Counted from the first letter of the stretch, positions 51,422 through 61,656 are shown. The stretch is DNA of 64,000 nt from Streptomyces cinnamoneus (GCF_002939475.1 NZ_PKFQ01000001.1:930001-994000); one strand, 5' to 3'. Program-made: numbers and translations. Notes: generated by a model not told the origin, from the sequence alone.

Positions 51422-52702
51422 TCACTTGCGGCCGGGCGTCCAGTTCAGGCCCCAGCCGTAGGCGCGGTCGAGGGTGCGCTGCATGCTGACCCCGCGGTCG
51501 GGGACCAGGTAGCGGGCCTCGCGCTGGACGACGAGATCGCCGCCGTTGTTGGTGATGAGGGCCAGGGCGCACACCGGGGAGGGCACGGTGCACTCGTCGA
51601 GGAAGAACTCGACGGGCGCTCCGTGCTGCGGCTGGAGGGTGACGGTCGCGTGCAGGCCGGCGAAGCTGCGGGCGCCCTCGTAGATGGTGACGAAGACGAG
51701 GATGCGGCGGAACGCGGCGATGCGGTCGAGGTTGACGGTGAGGTTCTCGCCGCTCTCCACCGCGCCGGTGCGGTCGTCGCCGTCGAGGTGGATGTAGGGC
51801 GGCTGGTGGAGCGATCCGAAGGAGTTGCCCAGCGCCTGCACCACGCCCTTGCTGCCGTCGTTCAGCTCGAACAGGGCGCCGAGGTCGAGGTCCAGGTCGG
51901 AGTGGAGGGCCATGGCCTTGCCCAGGCGCTGCCCCCATCCCTTGAACTGTTTCTGCACCTGCCAGTTGAGGTTGACGCGCAGGGTGCCCGAGGTGCCGCC
52001 CTGTTTGGCCAGGGAGACGGCCGGGGTCTCCTTGGTGAGCGTCACCTTCGTCAGGCGTACGGGCTGGGGCGCGGGCGCCGGTGCCGGCGGGGCGGCCACG
52101 GGCACGGGCACGGGCTCGGGGACGTGGGCCGGGCGGGCGGGCGGGGGGACGACGGCGGCCGGGGCGGGCGCCGGCTGCGGGTCGTCGACGGTGATGCCGT
52201 AGTCGGTGGCCAGGCCGGCGAGGCCGCTGCCGTAGCCCTGGCCGACGGCGCGGAACTTCCATTCCCCCTGCCGCCGGTAGAGCTCGCCGAGGACGAAGGC
52301 GGTCTCGACGGTGGCGTCCCGGCTGTCGAAGCGTGCCAGTTCCGCACCGTTCGCCGCGTCCAGCACACGGATGTGGAGGTCGGGCACCTGTCCGAAACTG
52401 CCGCCGTCGGCGGAGGCCGCGAGGACCACGGTCTCGACGACGGGCTCGACGGCCCGGAGGTCCACGGTGAGGGCGTCGGTCACGGTGCCCCCCGCCGGCT
52501 GCTTGCCGGCGTGCCGGACGGCACCGGAGGCGTGCACCGGCTGGTTGTAGAAGACGAAGTCCGCGTCGGAACGGACCTTTCCCCTGGTGAGCAGCAGTGC
52601 GGAGGCGTCCACGTCGGGCACCCCGGGGCCCGCTCGCCAGCCCAGTTCAATTCGCACCACCGGTGAAGGAATCCGGATATTCGACCCTTTGGCCATTCCC
52701 AT
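51422..52702 (-). CDS. two-domain TerD-family stress protein
   Basis: About 426 residues made of two TerD-like calcium-binding domains joined by a ~50-residue Pro/Ala-rich linker. The first domain includes [25 protein letters not shown] and [21 protein letters not shown]; the second includes [18 protein letters not shown] and [15 protein letters not shown]. TerD proteins are linked to tellurite, oxidative and envelope stress and are numerous in Streptomyces. ATG 52702 follows GGAGGGG at good spacing; ATG 52696 and 52723 are alternatives. Divergent from the next gene. Confidence 0.88.
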   Translation of the reverse strand: MGMAKGSNIRIPSPVVRIELGWRAGPGVPDVDASALLLTRGKVRSDADFVFYNQPVHASGAVRHAGKQPAGGTVTDALTVDLRAVEPVVETVVLAASADGGSFGQVPDLHIRVLDAANGAELARFDSRDATVETAFVLGELYRRQGEWKFRAVGQGYGSGLAGLATDYGITVDDPQPAPAPAAVVPPPARPAHVPEPVPVPVAAPPAPAPAPQPVRLTKVTLTKETPAVSLAKQGGTSGTLRVNLNWQVQKQFKGWGQRLGKAMALHSDLDLDLGALFELNDGSKGVVQALGNSFGSLHQPPYIHLDGDDRTGAVESGENLTVNLDRIAAFRRILVFVTIYEGARSFAGLHATVTLQPQHGAPVEFFLDECTVPSPVCALALITNNGGDLVVQREARYLVPDRGVSMQRTLDRAYGWGLNWTPGRK

Positions 52703-52890
52703 GTTCCGCCCCTCCGTCGCCATGCTCCACCCCTGTCGAAATGAGCCGGTCTTTACGCAATCTCAACGTACCTTGGCGACCGATTTTCCCGAGTTCGCTC
52801 GGATTGGCGATCCAGGCCCCCTCCGGACACCGGAATCAACCCCCATACCGGGCTCCCCAACCGACACACCATGGGCTTAACTTATGGGCT

Positions 52891-53400
52891 ATGACCTCCC
52901 CCCGCAGCACCTACGGCGGCGGCTACTACGCCTCGTCGTCTTTCCCGGACACCCCCATTTACGACAGCCTCGTCGCCGAGCGGGGCACCCCCCAGATCGC
53001 GCCGATCCGCGTGTCGTCCCCGTACGACTTCGGTGGCGGCCACCTCGGTGGCGGCGGCAATCCGGGCGGCGGGAACCTTCCCGCGCTGCCGGCCCTGCCC
53101 TCCGGCCCCTCCTCCCACCCGGCGCCGCAGGCCCAGCAGCACGGCTACGCCGCGCAGGCCCAGCAGTATGGCGGCCAGCCCGCCCCCGCCCAGCCCATGG
53201 GGCTCCAGCAGGCGCACGCGCCCCACATCCCGCAGCAGGGAGCGCCGCGCGGCTACGCCGGGCCGCCGCAGCAGCAGCGACCGGCCGCCGCCCCCGCGGG
53301 CCCGGCCGGCTACGACGCGATGCGTCCGGCCGCGCCCCGCCCCTCGGGCCAGTACGAGGACCCGTACGGCAACCGCCCGTACGACCAGGGAGGCTACTGA
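52891..53400 (+). CDS. small Tyr/Gly/Gln/Pro-rich protein conserved in Streptomyces
   Basis: 169 residues. The first ~55 have an ordered look (MTSPRSTYGGGYYASSSFPD, VAERGTPQIAPIRVSSPYD); the rest is a low-complexity Gln/Ala/Pro/Gly tail with repeated QQ and YG pairs, ending YDQGGY. I recognise the N-terminal sequence as typical of an uncharacterised Streptomyces family but know no function. No signal peptide or membrane segment. It starts at ATG 52891 in a relatively AT-rich divergent promoter region shared with the TerD gene. Confidence 0.75.
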   Translation: MTSPRSTYGGGYYASSSFPDTPIYDSLVAERGTPQIAPIRVSSPYDFGGGHLGGGGNPGGGNLPALPALPSGPSSHPAPQAQQHGYAAQAQQYGGQPAPAQPMGLQQAHAPHIPQQGAPRGYAGPPQQQRPAAAPAGPAGYDAMRPAAPRPSGQYEDPYGNRPYDQGGY

Positions 53401-53541
53401 CCCGCGTCACCGGCGGCCGCTGACCGCATCGCCGGCGGGGGGACTCCGGCGATCCGGGCCACTTCGGGACATTCGACCACTCCGGCGGTGTTCCGTCGTT
53501 CCGGTCGGTCAACTGTCATGGGTTGCTGGCAAAATGACCAC

Positions 53542-54390
53542 ATGTCCGAGCACAGCATGACCATGGCCGTGGTGAGCGCCGTCCATTGCTATCCGGTCAA
53601 GTCGATGGCGGGGTGCGCGCCGGGCGAGGCGGCCGTGGAGCCGTGGGGTCTCGCCGGGGACCGGCGGTGGATGCTGGCCGGACCCGACGCCCGGGTCCTC
53701 ACCCAACGGCAGGAGCCCCGTCTCACCTTGGCCTCGGCGCGCCCGCTGCCGGGCGGCGGGGTGCGGCTCACGACTCCGGGGGCCGCACCGCTCGACGTCC
53801 GCGTGCCCACGGCCGACGGGCAGGGCGGCACGCTGACCGTGGAGCTGTTCCGTGACAAGGTGGAGACGGTGCCCGCGGGAGCCGCGGCCGACGCGTGGCT
53901 GAGCGCCTTCCTGGGGACCGATGCCCGGCTCGTGTACATGGACGACCCGGCGCGCCGGCGCCCCGTCGACCCCGAACACTCCCTCCCCGGCGACACCGTG
54001 AGCTTCGCCGACGGCTACCCCCTGCTGATCACCGCCACCGCCTCCCTGGAGGCGCTCAACTCCCTGATCGCCGAGGGCGACCGGGCGGCCGAGGGGCCGT
54101 TGCCCATGGACCGCTTCCGGCCCAACGTGGTGGTGGACGGCACCCCGCCCTGGGCCGAGGACGGCTGGCGGCGGGTGCGCCTGGGAGAGGTGACCTTCCG
54201 GGTCGCCAAACCCAGCGGCCGGTGCGTCGTCACCACGACCGACCAGCGCACGGCCGTCCGGGGCAAGGAGCCGCTGCGCACCCTGGCACGGCACCACCGG
54301 ATCGGCGCGAAGGCCGTGTTCGGGCAGAACCTGATACCGGAGCACACGGGTGTGGTGCGGGTCGGGGACGCCTTCGAGGTCCTCGACTGA
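53542..54390 (+). CDS. MOSC domain protein
   Basis: 282 residues: an N-terminal MOSC beta-barrel (VHCYPVKSMAGCAPGEA, GLAGDRRWMLAGPDARVLTQRQ) followed by the MOSC sulfur-carrier-type domain (MDRFRPNVVVDG, FRVAKPSGRCVVTTTDQRT with the conserved cysteine, FGQNLIPEHTG). Related proteins take part in molybdenum-cofactor or sulfur transfer and in reduction of N-hydroxylated compounds (mARC/YcbX type). ATG 53542 is used; it lacks a clear ribosome site and ATG 53557 is possible. Confidence 0.88.
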   Translation: MSEHSMTMAVVSAVHCYPVKSMAGCAPGEAAVEPWGLAGDRRWMLAGPDARVLTQRQEPRLTLASARPLPGGGVRLTTPGAAPLDVRVPTADGQGGTLTVELFRDKVETVPAGAAADAWLSAFLGTDARLVYMDDPARRRPVDPEHSLPGDTVSFADGYPLLITATASLEALNSLIAEGDRAAEGPLPMDRFRPNVVVDGTPPWAEDGWRRVRLGEVTFRVAKPSGRCVVTTTDQRTAVRGKEPLRTLARHHRIGAKAVFGQNLIPEHTGVVRVGDAFEVLD

Positions 54391-54530
54391 AGGGGCCAGC
54401 TGTCCCTTCCCGTCACCTCCGGCGTCAACGTGCCGCCGCACCCGGCATCCGCGGGGGGTGATTTTCCTCTCTCCGTCGTCTTCCTCCGCATGCGATGCCC
54501 TGTGTGAGGTATTTACGGACGGGTGAGGGG

Positions 54531-55151
54531 GTGAGCACTGTGGGCGCGACGCTTTCTTTCCGACGGTGTCTCCGGCGCAGGCGGCGCAATCCGCTGCGGC
54601 GCCGCAGCGATGTGCTCCAGACCTGGGTGGGGGTGGCCGCCGTGGCGCTGATGCTGCTCGTGGGGCCCGCCGTCGGCTGGCTGACGGGTTCGCTCGCCCA
54701 CGGGGCGTTGCAGCGGGCGGCCCACGAACAACAGCGCCACCGGCACCTGGTGACCGCCGTCACCGTGCGCCCCCTGCCCGGGGGCGCCCTGGGCGACCAC
54801 GACGGCTCCGCGGGACGGGACGTCTACCGCAGGGCGCTGGCCCGCTGGGCCGGCCCGGACGGCACGGAGCACACCGCCCCGGTGTCCGTCCGTCAGCAGG
54901 CCGTGCGCGGGGAGCGGTTCCCGCTGTGGACCGACGACGGCGGCCGGGTGGCGGGCCGACCCATGGACCCGGCCACGGCCCACGTCCACGCGGTGCTCGC
55001 CGGGATCGCGGCGGCGGCGGCCGCGGCCGGCCTGGTGGAAGGAGCGCGCAGGCTGGTCGTATGGCGCCTCACGCAGCGGCGGTACGCCGAGTGGGACCGC
55101 GCCTGGGAGCGGGCCGGGCACACCTGGGGCCGGGCGGGCGCGGGAAGCTGA
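54531..55151 (+). CDS. Rv1733c-type two-helix membrane protein
   Basis: About 206 residues. A very basic N terminus (RRCLRRRRRNPLRRRSD) precedes a first transmembrane helix (VGVAAVALMLLVGPAVGWLTG), an extracytoplasmic domain of ~95 residues, a second helix (VLAGIAAAAAAAGLVEGA) and a short cytosolic tail. This layout matches the Rv1733c family of actinobacterial membrane proteins of unknown function. GTG 54531 has GAGGGG upstream; an ATG at 54495 would add twelve residues. Confidence 0.75.
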   Translation: MSTVGATLSFRRCLRRRRRNPLRRRSDVLQTWVGVAAVALMLLVGPAVGWLTGSLAHGALQRAAHEQQRHRHLVTAVTVRPLPGGALGDHDGSAGRDVYRRALARWAGPDGTEHTAPVSVRQQAVRGERFPLWTDDGGRVAGRPMDPATAHVHAVLAGIAAAAAAAGLVEGARRLVVWRLTQRRYAEWDRAWERAGHTWGRAGAGS

Positions 55152-55248
55152 GCGGTCAACTCCCGTGTCCCGCGCGCGCTACGGTGGTCCCGCCGGTACT
55201 CATCCGTCCCGGGTGGACGCGACAACGAGGTGGGGGCACGTCAGCACC

Positions 55249-57666
55249 ATGGCACAGGGCTCGGTCCAGGTGACGCACACCGGCACGTCGCGCTGGCGGC
55301 GGCGCACCGGAGAGTACGACTCCCTCGCGGCGGCCCTGGAGGCGGCGGCGGACGGGGACGTGCTGTCCCTCGCGCCGGGCACCTACCGGGAGAACCTGGT
55401 CCTCACCCGCGCCGTCACCCTGCGGGGTGCCGAGGGCGCGCCCGGCTCGGTGCGCATCGCCCCGACGGAGGGCGTCGCCGTGACGGTCCGGGCCTCGGCG
55501 ACGCTGCTGGACCTGCGGATCGAGGGGCACGACGCGGCCGCCCCGGCGCTGCTGGTCGAGGGCGGGGCACCCGAGCTGGACGGGCTGCGCGTCGTGACGC
55601 GTTCGGCGGCGGGCATCGAGGTGCGGGGCGTCTCGGCGCGGCCGGCGGTGCGCCGCTGCGTGGTCGACAACCCCGGCGGCGTGGGCATCAGCGTCCTGGA
55701 CGGCGCGAGCGGCGTCTTCGAGGACTGCGAGGTGGTGGCCGCCGGCCAGTCCGGGGTCGTCGTGCGCGGCGGGGCCGAGCCCCGGCTGGAGCGCTGCCGG
55801 GTGCACCACGCCCGGGGCGCGGGGCTGTCGCTGACGGGCGAGGGCAGTGCCCTGGAGGCCGTCGGCTGCGAGGTGTACGAGATCAAGGGCACCGGGGTGC
55901 AGGTGGCGGCGCGGGCCGCCGGGCGGCTGAGCGACTGCCGGGTGCACCGCACGTCGGCCGACGGAGTGACCCTGGACACCGACGCGGTGCTGGCCCTGAC
56001 CGACTGCGCCATCCACGACGTCCCGGAGAACGCGGTCGACCTGCGCTCGCGGTCGGTGCTGACGATGGCGCGCTCGACGGTGCGCCGCTTCGGGCGCAAC
56101 GGCCTGTCGGTGTGGGACCCGGGCACGCGGGCGGAGGCGGCCCAGTGCGAGATCCACGAGAGCACGGGCGACTATCCGGCGGTGTGGGTGAGCGACGGGG
56201 CGAGCGCCCTGCTCGGCTCCTGCCGGGTGCACGACGTGCCGGACGCGCTGTTCGTCCTGGACCGCGGCTCGCACGTGGACGTCGCCGACAGCGACCTGTC
56301 CGGGGTGCGGGGCACCGCGGTGTCGGTGAGCGGCGGGGCGACGGTGCGGCTCGACGACTGCCGGATCCGCGAGGCCACCACCGGGGTGTGGTTCCGCGGC
56401 CAGGGCAGCGGCGGCACGCTGGCGGGCTGCGCCATCGACGCGACGTCGACCGGTGTCATCGTCACCAAGGGCGCCGATCCGGTCTTCGAGCGCTGCGCGG
56501 TGACCTCCCCCACCGAGGCCGGGTTCTACGTGTCGGCCGAGGGCCGCGGCACGTTCGACGGCTGCCGGGTGACGGGGAGCGGCGGCTACGGCTTCCACGT
56601 GATCGACGGCTGCCGGGCGACCCTGACCGGGTGCCGTACGGAGCGGTGCGCGCGCGGCGGCTACGAGTTCGCCGAGGAGGGGCCGGTCAGCGAGGGCTGT
56701 ACGAGCGACGAGCGCGCGGCGGCGGGGAGCGGCGCCGGGGCGGTCGCGGCGGTGGTGACGGCCGCGCGGCCGGTGCGGCCGGCGTCCGGGGTGCCGCAGC
56801 CGCGCTCCCCGGTCGCGGCGGATCCCCCGGCGGGCGCCGGCGGCGGTGCCGCCGCCCGTGGCGCCGCCTCCGTGCTGGGGGAACTCGACGCGCTGGTGGG
56901 CCTGGAGAGCGTCAAGCGGGAGGTCCGGGCGCTCACCGACATGATCGAGGTCGGGCGGCGCCGCCGGGAGGCCGGGCTCAAGGCCGCCTCCGTGCGCCGG
57001 CACCTGGTCTTCACCGGCTCCCCCGGCACCGGCAAGACCACCGTCGCCCGGCTCTACGGCGAGATCCTCGCCGCCCTGGGCGTGCTGGAGCGCGGTCACC
57101 TGGTGGAGGTCTCGCGGGTGGACCTGGTGGGCGAGCACATCGGGTCCACCGCCATCCGGACACAGGAGGCGTTCGACCGGGCGCGCGGCGGGGTGCTGTT
57201 CATCGACGAGGCGTACGCGCTGTGCCCGGAGGACTCGGGGCGCGACTTCGGCCGCGAGGCCATCGACACGCTGGTGAAGCTGATGGAGGACCACCGGGAC
57301 GAGGTCGTCGTGATCGTCGCCGGGTACACGGCGGAGATGGAGCGCTTCCTGACCATCAACCCCGGTGTGGCCTCGCGGTTCTCACGCACCATCACCTTCG
57401 GGGACTACGCGCCGGACGAGCTGCTGTGCATCGTGCGGCAGCAGGCGGAGGAGCACGAGTACCGGATCGGGGCGGGCGCCGGGGAGGCGCTTCTGGAGTA
57501 CTTCACGGCCCTTCCCAAGGGCCCCGCGTTCGGCAACGGCCGCACCGCGCGGCAGACCTTCGAGGCCATGGTGGAGCGGCACGCGGGACGGGTGGCGCAG
57601 CTGGCCGCGCCGAGCACCGACGACCTGACCCTGCTCTATCCCGAGGACCTGCCCGAGCTGCCATGA
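55249..57666 (+). CDS. right-handed beta-helix protein fused to an AAA+ ATPase
   Basis: 805 residues from ATG 55249. Residues ~20-480 form a parallel beta-helix of ~23-residue rungs, with recurrent L-x-x-C-x-V/I-x-x-x-x-x-G-V-x-V patterns like periplasmic CASH/carbohydrate-binding helices, but with no signal peptide. After an Ala/Pro-rich linker comes a CbbX/SpoVK-type AAA+ domain: LVGLESVKREV, Walker A GSPGTGKTT (~590-598), Walker B GVLFIDEAYAL (~647-657), arginine finger region NPGVASRFSRTI, then a helical lid. The same AAA+ class includes EccA of type VII secretion, though no ESX genes are here. The helix may present a substrate-binding surface for the motor. Function unknown. Confidence 0.88.
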   Translation: MAQGSVQVTHTGTSRWRRRTGEYDSLAAALEAAADGDVLSLAPGTYRENLVLTRAVTLRGAEGAPGSVRIAPTEGVAVTVRASATLLDLRIEGHDAAAPALLVEGGAPELDGLRVVTRSAAGIEVRGVSARPAVRRCVVDNPGGVGISVLDGASGVFEDCEVVAAGQSGVVVRGGAEPRLERCRVHHARGAGLSLTGEGSALEAVGCEVYEIKGTGVQVAARAAGRLSDCRVHRTSADGVTLDTDAVLALTDCAIHDVPENAVDLRSRSVLTMARSTVRRFGRNGLSVWDPGTRAEAAQCEIHESTGDYPAVWVSDGASALLGSCRVHDVPDALFVLDRGSHVDVADSDLSGVRGTAVSVSGGATVRLDDCRIREATTGVWFRGQGSGGTLAGCAIDATSTGVIVTKGADPVFERCAVTSPTEAGFYVSAEGRGTFDGCRVTGSGGYGFHVIDGCRATLTGCRTERCARGGYEFAEEGPVSEGCTSDERAAAGSGAGAVAAVVTAARPVRPASGVPQPRSPVAADPPAGAGGGAAARGAASVLGELDALVGLESVKREVRALTDMIEVGRRRREAGLKAASVRRHLVFTGSPGTGKTTVARLYGEILAALGVLERGHLVEVSRVDLVGEHIGSTAIRTQEAFDRARGGVLFIDEAYALCPEDSGRDFGREAIDTLVKLMEDHRDEVVVIVAGYTAEMERFLTINPGVASRFSRTITFGDYAPDELLCIVRQQAEEHEYRIGAGAGEALLEYFTALPKGPAFGNGRTARQTFEAMVERHAGRVAQLAAPSTDDLTLLYPEDLPELP

Positions 57667-57771
57667 GCTGACCGGCCCTTTATGCCTCGTGAACGATCGT
57701 GATCGTTGTCGTAGGGCCGTGGGAGGATGTGCGCCCACGGCGAGCGGGACCGATCGGAAAGGACGGGCCGG

Positions 57772-58632
57772 GTGAGCGACAACCAGAACCTCCTGGCGGA
57801 GCAGCGGCGCGCCCTGATCCTCGACGAGGTCAGGCGGCGCGGCGGAGTGCGGGTCAACGAGCTGACGCGCCGGCTCAACGTCTCGGACATGACCGTCCGG
57901 CGCGATCTGGACGCGCTGGCCCGGCAGGGCGTGGTCGAGAAGGTGCACGGCGGTGCGGTGCCGGTCGCGGAGGCGACGGCGCACGAGCCGGGGTTCGAGG
58001 CGAAGGCGGCCCTGGAGCTCAGCGCCAAGGAGGACATCGCCCGGGCGGCGGCCCGGATGGCGGCGCGGGGCAGCGCCATAGCCCTCGCCGGCGGGACGAC
58101 GGCGTACGCCCTGGCCCAGGCGCTGGTCGACATCCCGGACCTGACGGTGGTCACCAACTCCGTCCGGGCCGCCGACGTGTTCCACACCGCCCAGCGGACG
58201 ATGACGGCGTCGGGGCCCGCGGCCCGGCCGGGCGCGGCCACGGTGGTCCTGACGGGCGGGGTGCGCACACCGTCGGACACGCTGGTCGGCCCGGTCGCGG
58301 ACGCGGCGATCCGCTCCCTGCACTTCGACGTGCTGTTCATCGGCGTCCACGGCATATCCGTGGAGGCCGGCCTGTCGACGCCCAACCTCGCGGAGGCGGA
58401 GACCAACCGCCACTTCGTGCGCTCGGCGCGGCGCGTGGTGGTGCTGGCGGACCACACCAAGTGGGGGACGGTCGGCCTGAGCTCCTTCGCCGCGCTGGAC
58501 GAGGTGGACGCGCTGGTGACGGACGCGGGCCTGCCGGACCGGGCGCGGGCGGAGATCGCCGAGCGGCTGCCGCAGTTGGTGGTGGCCGGTCCCGGCGGGG
58601 AGGGCGCAGACATCCCGCCCGGCGCGCACTAA
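57772..58632 (+). CDS. DeoR-family transcriptional regulator
   Basis: 286 residues. The N-terminal winged helix-turn-helix (VNELTRRLNVSDMTVRRDLD, then VVEKVHGGAVP) is typical of DeoR/GlpR repressors. The C-terminal sugar-phosphate-sensing domain has LAGGTTAYALAQAL, VVTNSVRAADV, VLTGGV, VLFIGVHGIS and VLADHTKWG. It probably represses a carbohydrate catabolic operon not visible here. GTG 57772 is chosen because the HTH follows at normal distance; ATG 57727 gives a longer unconserved leader. Confidence 0.9.
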   Translation: MSDNQNLLAEQRRALILDEVRRRGGVRVNELTRRLNVSDMTVRRDLDALARQGVVEKVHGGAVPVAEATAHEPGFEAKAALELSAKEDIARAAARMAARGSAIALAGGTTAYALAQALVDIPDLTVVTNSVRAADVFHTAQRTMTASGPAARPGAATVVLTGGVRTPSDTLVGPVADAAIRSLHFDVLFIGVHGISVEAGLSTPNLAEAETNRHFVRSARRVVVLADHTKWGTVGLSSFAALDEVDALVTDAGLPDRARAEIAERLPQLVVAGPGGEGADIPPGAH

Positions 58633-58678
58633 CCTGTCCGGGGCCCGGTCGACCTGCCGACCTTCTGGGGGTGCCCCG

Positions 58679-59167
58679 ATGACACGTGCACGGCGCGGCC
58701 TTCGCCCGGTGGGGCTCGAGTTCTGTGGAACGGCGCCGGTGCGGCTGGTGTTCACGGCCAGGACCGCCGCGCCGCCGGAGGACGTCTACCGCGCCCTGGC
58801 CGAGGAGGTGGAGGCGTGGCCGCGCTGGTTCCGGGCGGTGACGCTGGCCCGGCCGGTGGAGACGCGGGGGTGCAGGGGGCGGGAGGTCAAGCTGGCGGGG
58901 CTGGTCCGCCTGACCGAGACGGTCATGGCCGCGGAGCCGGGCCGGCGCTACGCCTACCGCGTCGACGCGGCGAACGTGCCCGGGCTGCGGGCGCTGCTGG
59001 AGGACTGGCGGCTGGCGCCCGCCGGTGGCGGCACGCTCGTCCAGTGGTGGTTCCTGGCGGACGTCCCGGTGCCGGGGCGGCTCGCGCTCCGGCTCGCCCG
59101 GCCGGTGTTCGGGCGGGCCTTCCGCGACGCCGTACGGGCCCTGGACCGGCGGCTCTCGGCGGTGTGA
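58679..59167 (+). CDS. SRPBCC (START-like) domain protein
   Basis: 162 residues with the polyketide cyclase/dehydrase-like SRPBCC pattern: APPEDVYRALAEEVEAWPRWF near residues 31-51, a central stretch of alternating strands, and a C-terminal amphipathic helix (FGRAFRDAVRALDRRL). These proteins bind hydrophobic ligands. There is no polyketide cluster nearby, so the ligand is unknown. It starts at ATG 58679, 46 bp after the DeoR gene, in the same direction. Confidence 0.8.
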   Translation: MTRARRGLRPVGLEFCGTAPVRLVFTARTAAPPEDVYRALAEEVEAWPRWFRAVTLARPVETRGCRGREVKLAGLVRLTETVMAAEPGRRYAYRVDAANVPGLRALLEDWRLAPAGGGTLVQWWFLADVPVPGRLALRLARPVFGRAFRDAVRALDRRLSAV

Positions 59168-59202
59168 GCGCGGGCGGCGGGCGCTGCCGGTGCGCGGCCG
59201 CG

Positions 59203-60357
59203 TCAGGACGGCCAGCGGCCGGTGGCCAGGAAACCGCTGACGGCCAGGGCGTAGGGCTGGATGTCCAGGCCCTGTTCGGCGAGCCAGGCGTCGGAGTAGT
59301 ACTTGTCCAGGTAGCGGTCGCCGGCGTCGCAGATGAGGGTGACCACGCTGCCCGCGCGCCCCTCGCCGACCATCTCCGCGACGATCTTCAGCGAGCTCCA
59401 CAGGCCGGTGCCGGTGGAGCCGCCGGCCTTGCGGCCGATGGCCTGCTCCAGGGCCCGCACGGCCGCGACGCTGGCGGCGTCCGGGACCTTCATCATCCGG
59501 TCGACCACGCCGGGCAGGAAGCTGGGTTCCATGCGCGGACGGCCGATGCCCTCGATGCGCGAGGCCCGGTCGCTGCTCGCGGCCGGATCGTGGTCGCGCC
59601 AGCCCTCGAAGAAACAGGAGTTCTCCGGGTCGGCGACGCACACCCGGGTGTCGTACTGCATGTAGCGCGTGTAGCGGGCGATGGTCGCGGACGTGCCGCC
59701 CGTGCCGGCCGTGGCCACGATCCAGGCGGGTTCGGGGTGGCGCTCCAGCCGCAGCTGGCTGTAGACGGACTCGGCGATGTTGTTGTTGCCGCGCCAGTCG
59801 GTGGCCCGTTCCGCGTAGGTGAACTGGTCGATGTAGTGGCCTCCGGACCGTTCGGCGAGGGCCGCCGCCTCTGCGTACATCGTCCGGGGGTCGTCCACGA
59901 AGTGGCACCGCCCGCCGTGGAACTCGATCAGGCGGCACTTCTCGCGGCTGGTCGTGCGTGGCATGACGGCGATGAAGGGCACGCCGACGAGCGCCGCGAA
60001 GTAGGCCTCGGAGACGGCGGTGGAGCCGCTGGACGCCTCGATGACGGGTGCCTCGGGACGGATCCAGCCGTTGCACAGCCCGTAGAGGAAGAGCGAGCGG
60101 GCCAGCCGGTGCTTGAGGCTGCCGGTGGGGTGGGTGGACTCGTCTTTGAGGTAGAGGTCGATGCCCCATTCCTCGGGCAGCGGGAAGCGCAGCAGATGGG
60201 TGTCGGCGGAGCGGTTGGCGTCGGCCTGCACCTTGCGCACCGCCTCCTTGAGCCAGGCGCGGTGGACGGGGTCGCTGCGGTCCACGTCGATGGTGCGTAC
60301 GGGGGGTGCGGGCGGGCGCGCCGCACCGCCGGCCCCCGGATGCGCTGTGCCGTCCAC
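59203..60357 (-). CDS. cds1: PLP-dependent cysteine synthase-family protein, Cds1-like
   Basis: About 384 residues. The PLP lysine lies in [15 protein letters not shown]; the phosphate loop is [45 protein letters not shown] and KAGGSTGTG follow, and [12 protein letters not shown] is near the end. This is the pattern of mycobacterial Cds1 (Rv3684), an L-cysteine desulfhydrase, and of its Streptomyces homologues. GTG 60357, with GAGGAG seven bases upstream, is preferred to the much longer open frame. It is distinct from the two SbnA homologues and probably serves sulfur metabolism rather than the peptide cluster. Confidence 0.85.
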   Translation of the reverse strand: MDGTAHPGAGGAARPPAPPVRTIDVDRSDPVHRAWLKEAVRKVQADANRSADTHLLRFPLPEEWGIDLYLKDESTHPTGSLKHRLARSLFLYGLCNGWIRPEAPVIEASSGSTAVSEAYFAALVGVPFIAVMPRTTSREKCRLIEFHGGRCHFVDDPRTMYAEAAALAERSGGHYIDQFTYAERATDWRGNNNIAESVYSQLRLERHPEPAWIVATAGTGGTSATIARYTRYMQYDTRVCVADPENSCFFEGWRDHDPAASSDRASRIEGIGRPRMEPSFLPGVVDRMMKVPDAASVAAVRALEQAIGRKAGGSTGTGLWSSLKIVAEMVGEGRAGSVVTLICDAGDRYLDKYYSDAWLAEQGLDIQPYALAVSGFLATGRWPS

Positions 60358-60495
60358 ACGCCGCTCCTCGTGCCGGCCGCCGGGGCCGATGCGGATCACT
60401 CGGACGTTCCGATCATAAGGGGGCACTGGTGCGGGGGCCCGCTCACGGGCAGACTGCGCACCGGAAGGACCATTCGGCCGGAGAGGCGGTGCGCC

Positions 60496-60831
60496 GTGGC
60501 GGAACCGGAGTTCAACGCGACAGGGGTGCGGATCGATCGGTCCCACCGCTCCCTCACCCGGGCCGGCCAGGTGAAGATCAAGGACGGCCGGCTGGAGCTG
60601 TTGAACAGCCGGGGCCGGGAGATCGACAGCGCGCCCGTGGAGGCCGTCCGCGCCGGCAAGCCGTGGTTCGCCGCCCGGGACCGCGCGCGGGCGACCGCGA
60701 CGGTCAACGGCACGCGGTACGTCCTCACGCTGGGGGGCGAACGGTCCGCCGCCGAGGACGCCGGGGCGGCTACGGTGAGCCGCTTCCTGGAGGCCGTGCG
60801 CTCGGCGCACACCGGCAGCGCCGAGGGTTGA
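60496..60831 (+). CDS. small hypothetical protein
   Basis: 111 residues from GTG 60496, with AGAGG upstream. It has a beta-rich pattern ([35 protein letters not shown]) and ends in an amphipathic helix. No motif is recognised; it may be a small PH-like or stress-associated actinobacterial family. It has no membrane segment and lies in a divergent arrangement with the cds1-like gene. Confidence 0.6.
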   Translation: MAEPEFNATGVRIDRSHRSLTRAGQVKIKDGRLELLNSRGREIDSAPVEAVRAGKPWFAARDRARATATVNGTRYVLTLGGERSAAEDAGAATVSRFLEAVRSAHTGSAEG

Positions 60832-61045
60832 GGGGTGCAGGAGTTGCGAAGGCGGCCGGGAGCGCCGACTCTTGACTCGTACCGGTATCACTGACGGTGA
60901 CGGCCCATCGCGGCCGCACACGCGCCCGGTTCGGTCCGTGTGCCGCCCCGCGGTGCCGCGGTCACCGCCGCGGACCGGGAAGCAGGCGCGTATCGCACGC
61001 CTATCTGAATCAGGCTAGCCCTACTTCTTCCAGGGAGTCGCAGCC

Positions 61046-61624
61046 GTGATCAGCCGAGTGAACAAGCACTGCACCGTAGAGCTCCAGGCTCTGCCCCCAC
61101 GGATCCGGCAGGTCCGCAGAATCGTATCTGCGCAGTTGCGCTACTGGCACCTCGATCCGCTCATCGAACCCGCGGCGCTCGGCGTCACCGAGCTTCTCAC
61201 CAACGTCCACCAGCACGCCGAACCGGACAAGCGCTGCACGGTCGAGATCGACCTGCTGCTGGACCGGCTCACCGTGTCGGTGCGGGACCACGATCCGCGG
61301 ATGCCCGTCATCGGCGACACGGACGTCGTCAGCACCCATGGCCGCGGACTCGCCCTGGTCGCCGCGATGAGCTCCAGCTGGGGCGTGCAGGAGCGGCACG
61401 ACGGCGGAAAGGTCGTCTGGTTCACGCTGGCCGTCCCGTCCGCCGCCCCGGCGACGGCTCCCCGGCTCACCCGCGCCGTCGAGTCGGCCGTGGCCTTCGA
61501 CCGGCCGTCCCTGGGCCTGGCCGCCCGGGCGGAACCCGCGCTCGCCGCGCCCGCGCTGGGCTTCGGCCCGACGGCGCTGCGCGGGCGCTCCCCCGCCCGG
61601 GCGTACTCGGCCGTCCCCGGCTGA
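61046..61624 (+). CDS. RsbW-type ATP-binding (anti-sigma kinase-like) protein
   Basis: 192 residues. The first ~135 form a GHKL ATPase domain: N-box ALGVTELLTNVHQHAEPDK, VSVRDHDPRMP and the G-box STHGRGLALVAAMSSSWG. The C-terminal ~50 residues are Ala/Pro-rich and probably disordered. Streptomyces encodes dozens of such orphan anti-sigma-like regulators. GTG 61046 follows GGGAG. The 5' leader contains GGCTAGCC within AATCAGGCTAGCCCTA, a possible promoter or regulator site. Confidence 0.85.
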   Translation: MISRVNKHCTVELQALPPRIRQVRRIVSAQLRYWHLDPLIEPAALGVTELLTNVHQHAEPDKRCTVEIDLLLDRLTVSVRDHDPRMPVIGDTDVVSTHGRGLALVAAMSSSWGVQERHDGGKVVWFTLAVPSAAPATAPRLTRAVESAVAFDRPSLGLAARAEPALAAPALGFGPTALRGRSPARAYSAVPG

Positions 61625-61656
61625 ACCGGCACCGGGCGGGCGGGCGGCACCACGGG

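Noticed and set aside
60985..61045. Iron-box-like AATCAGGCTAGCCCTA upstream of the RsbW-like gene
   Set aside because: Only the central GGCT/AGCC is shared with the consensus; too many mismatches and no iron-related gene downstream.
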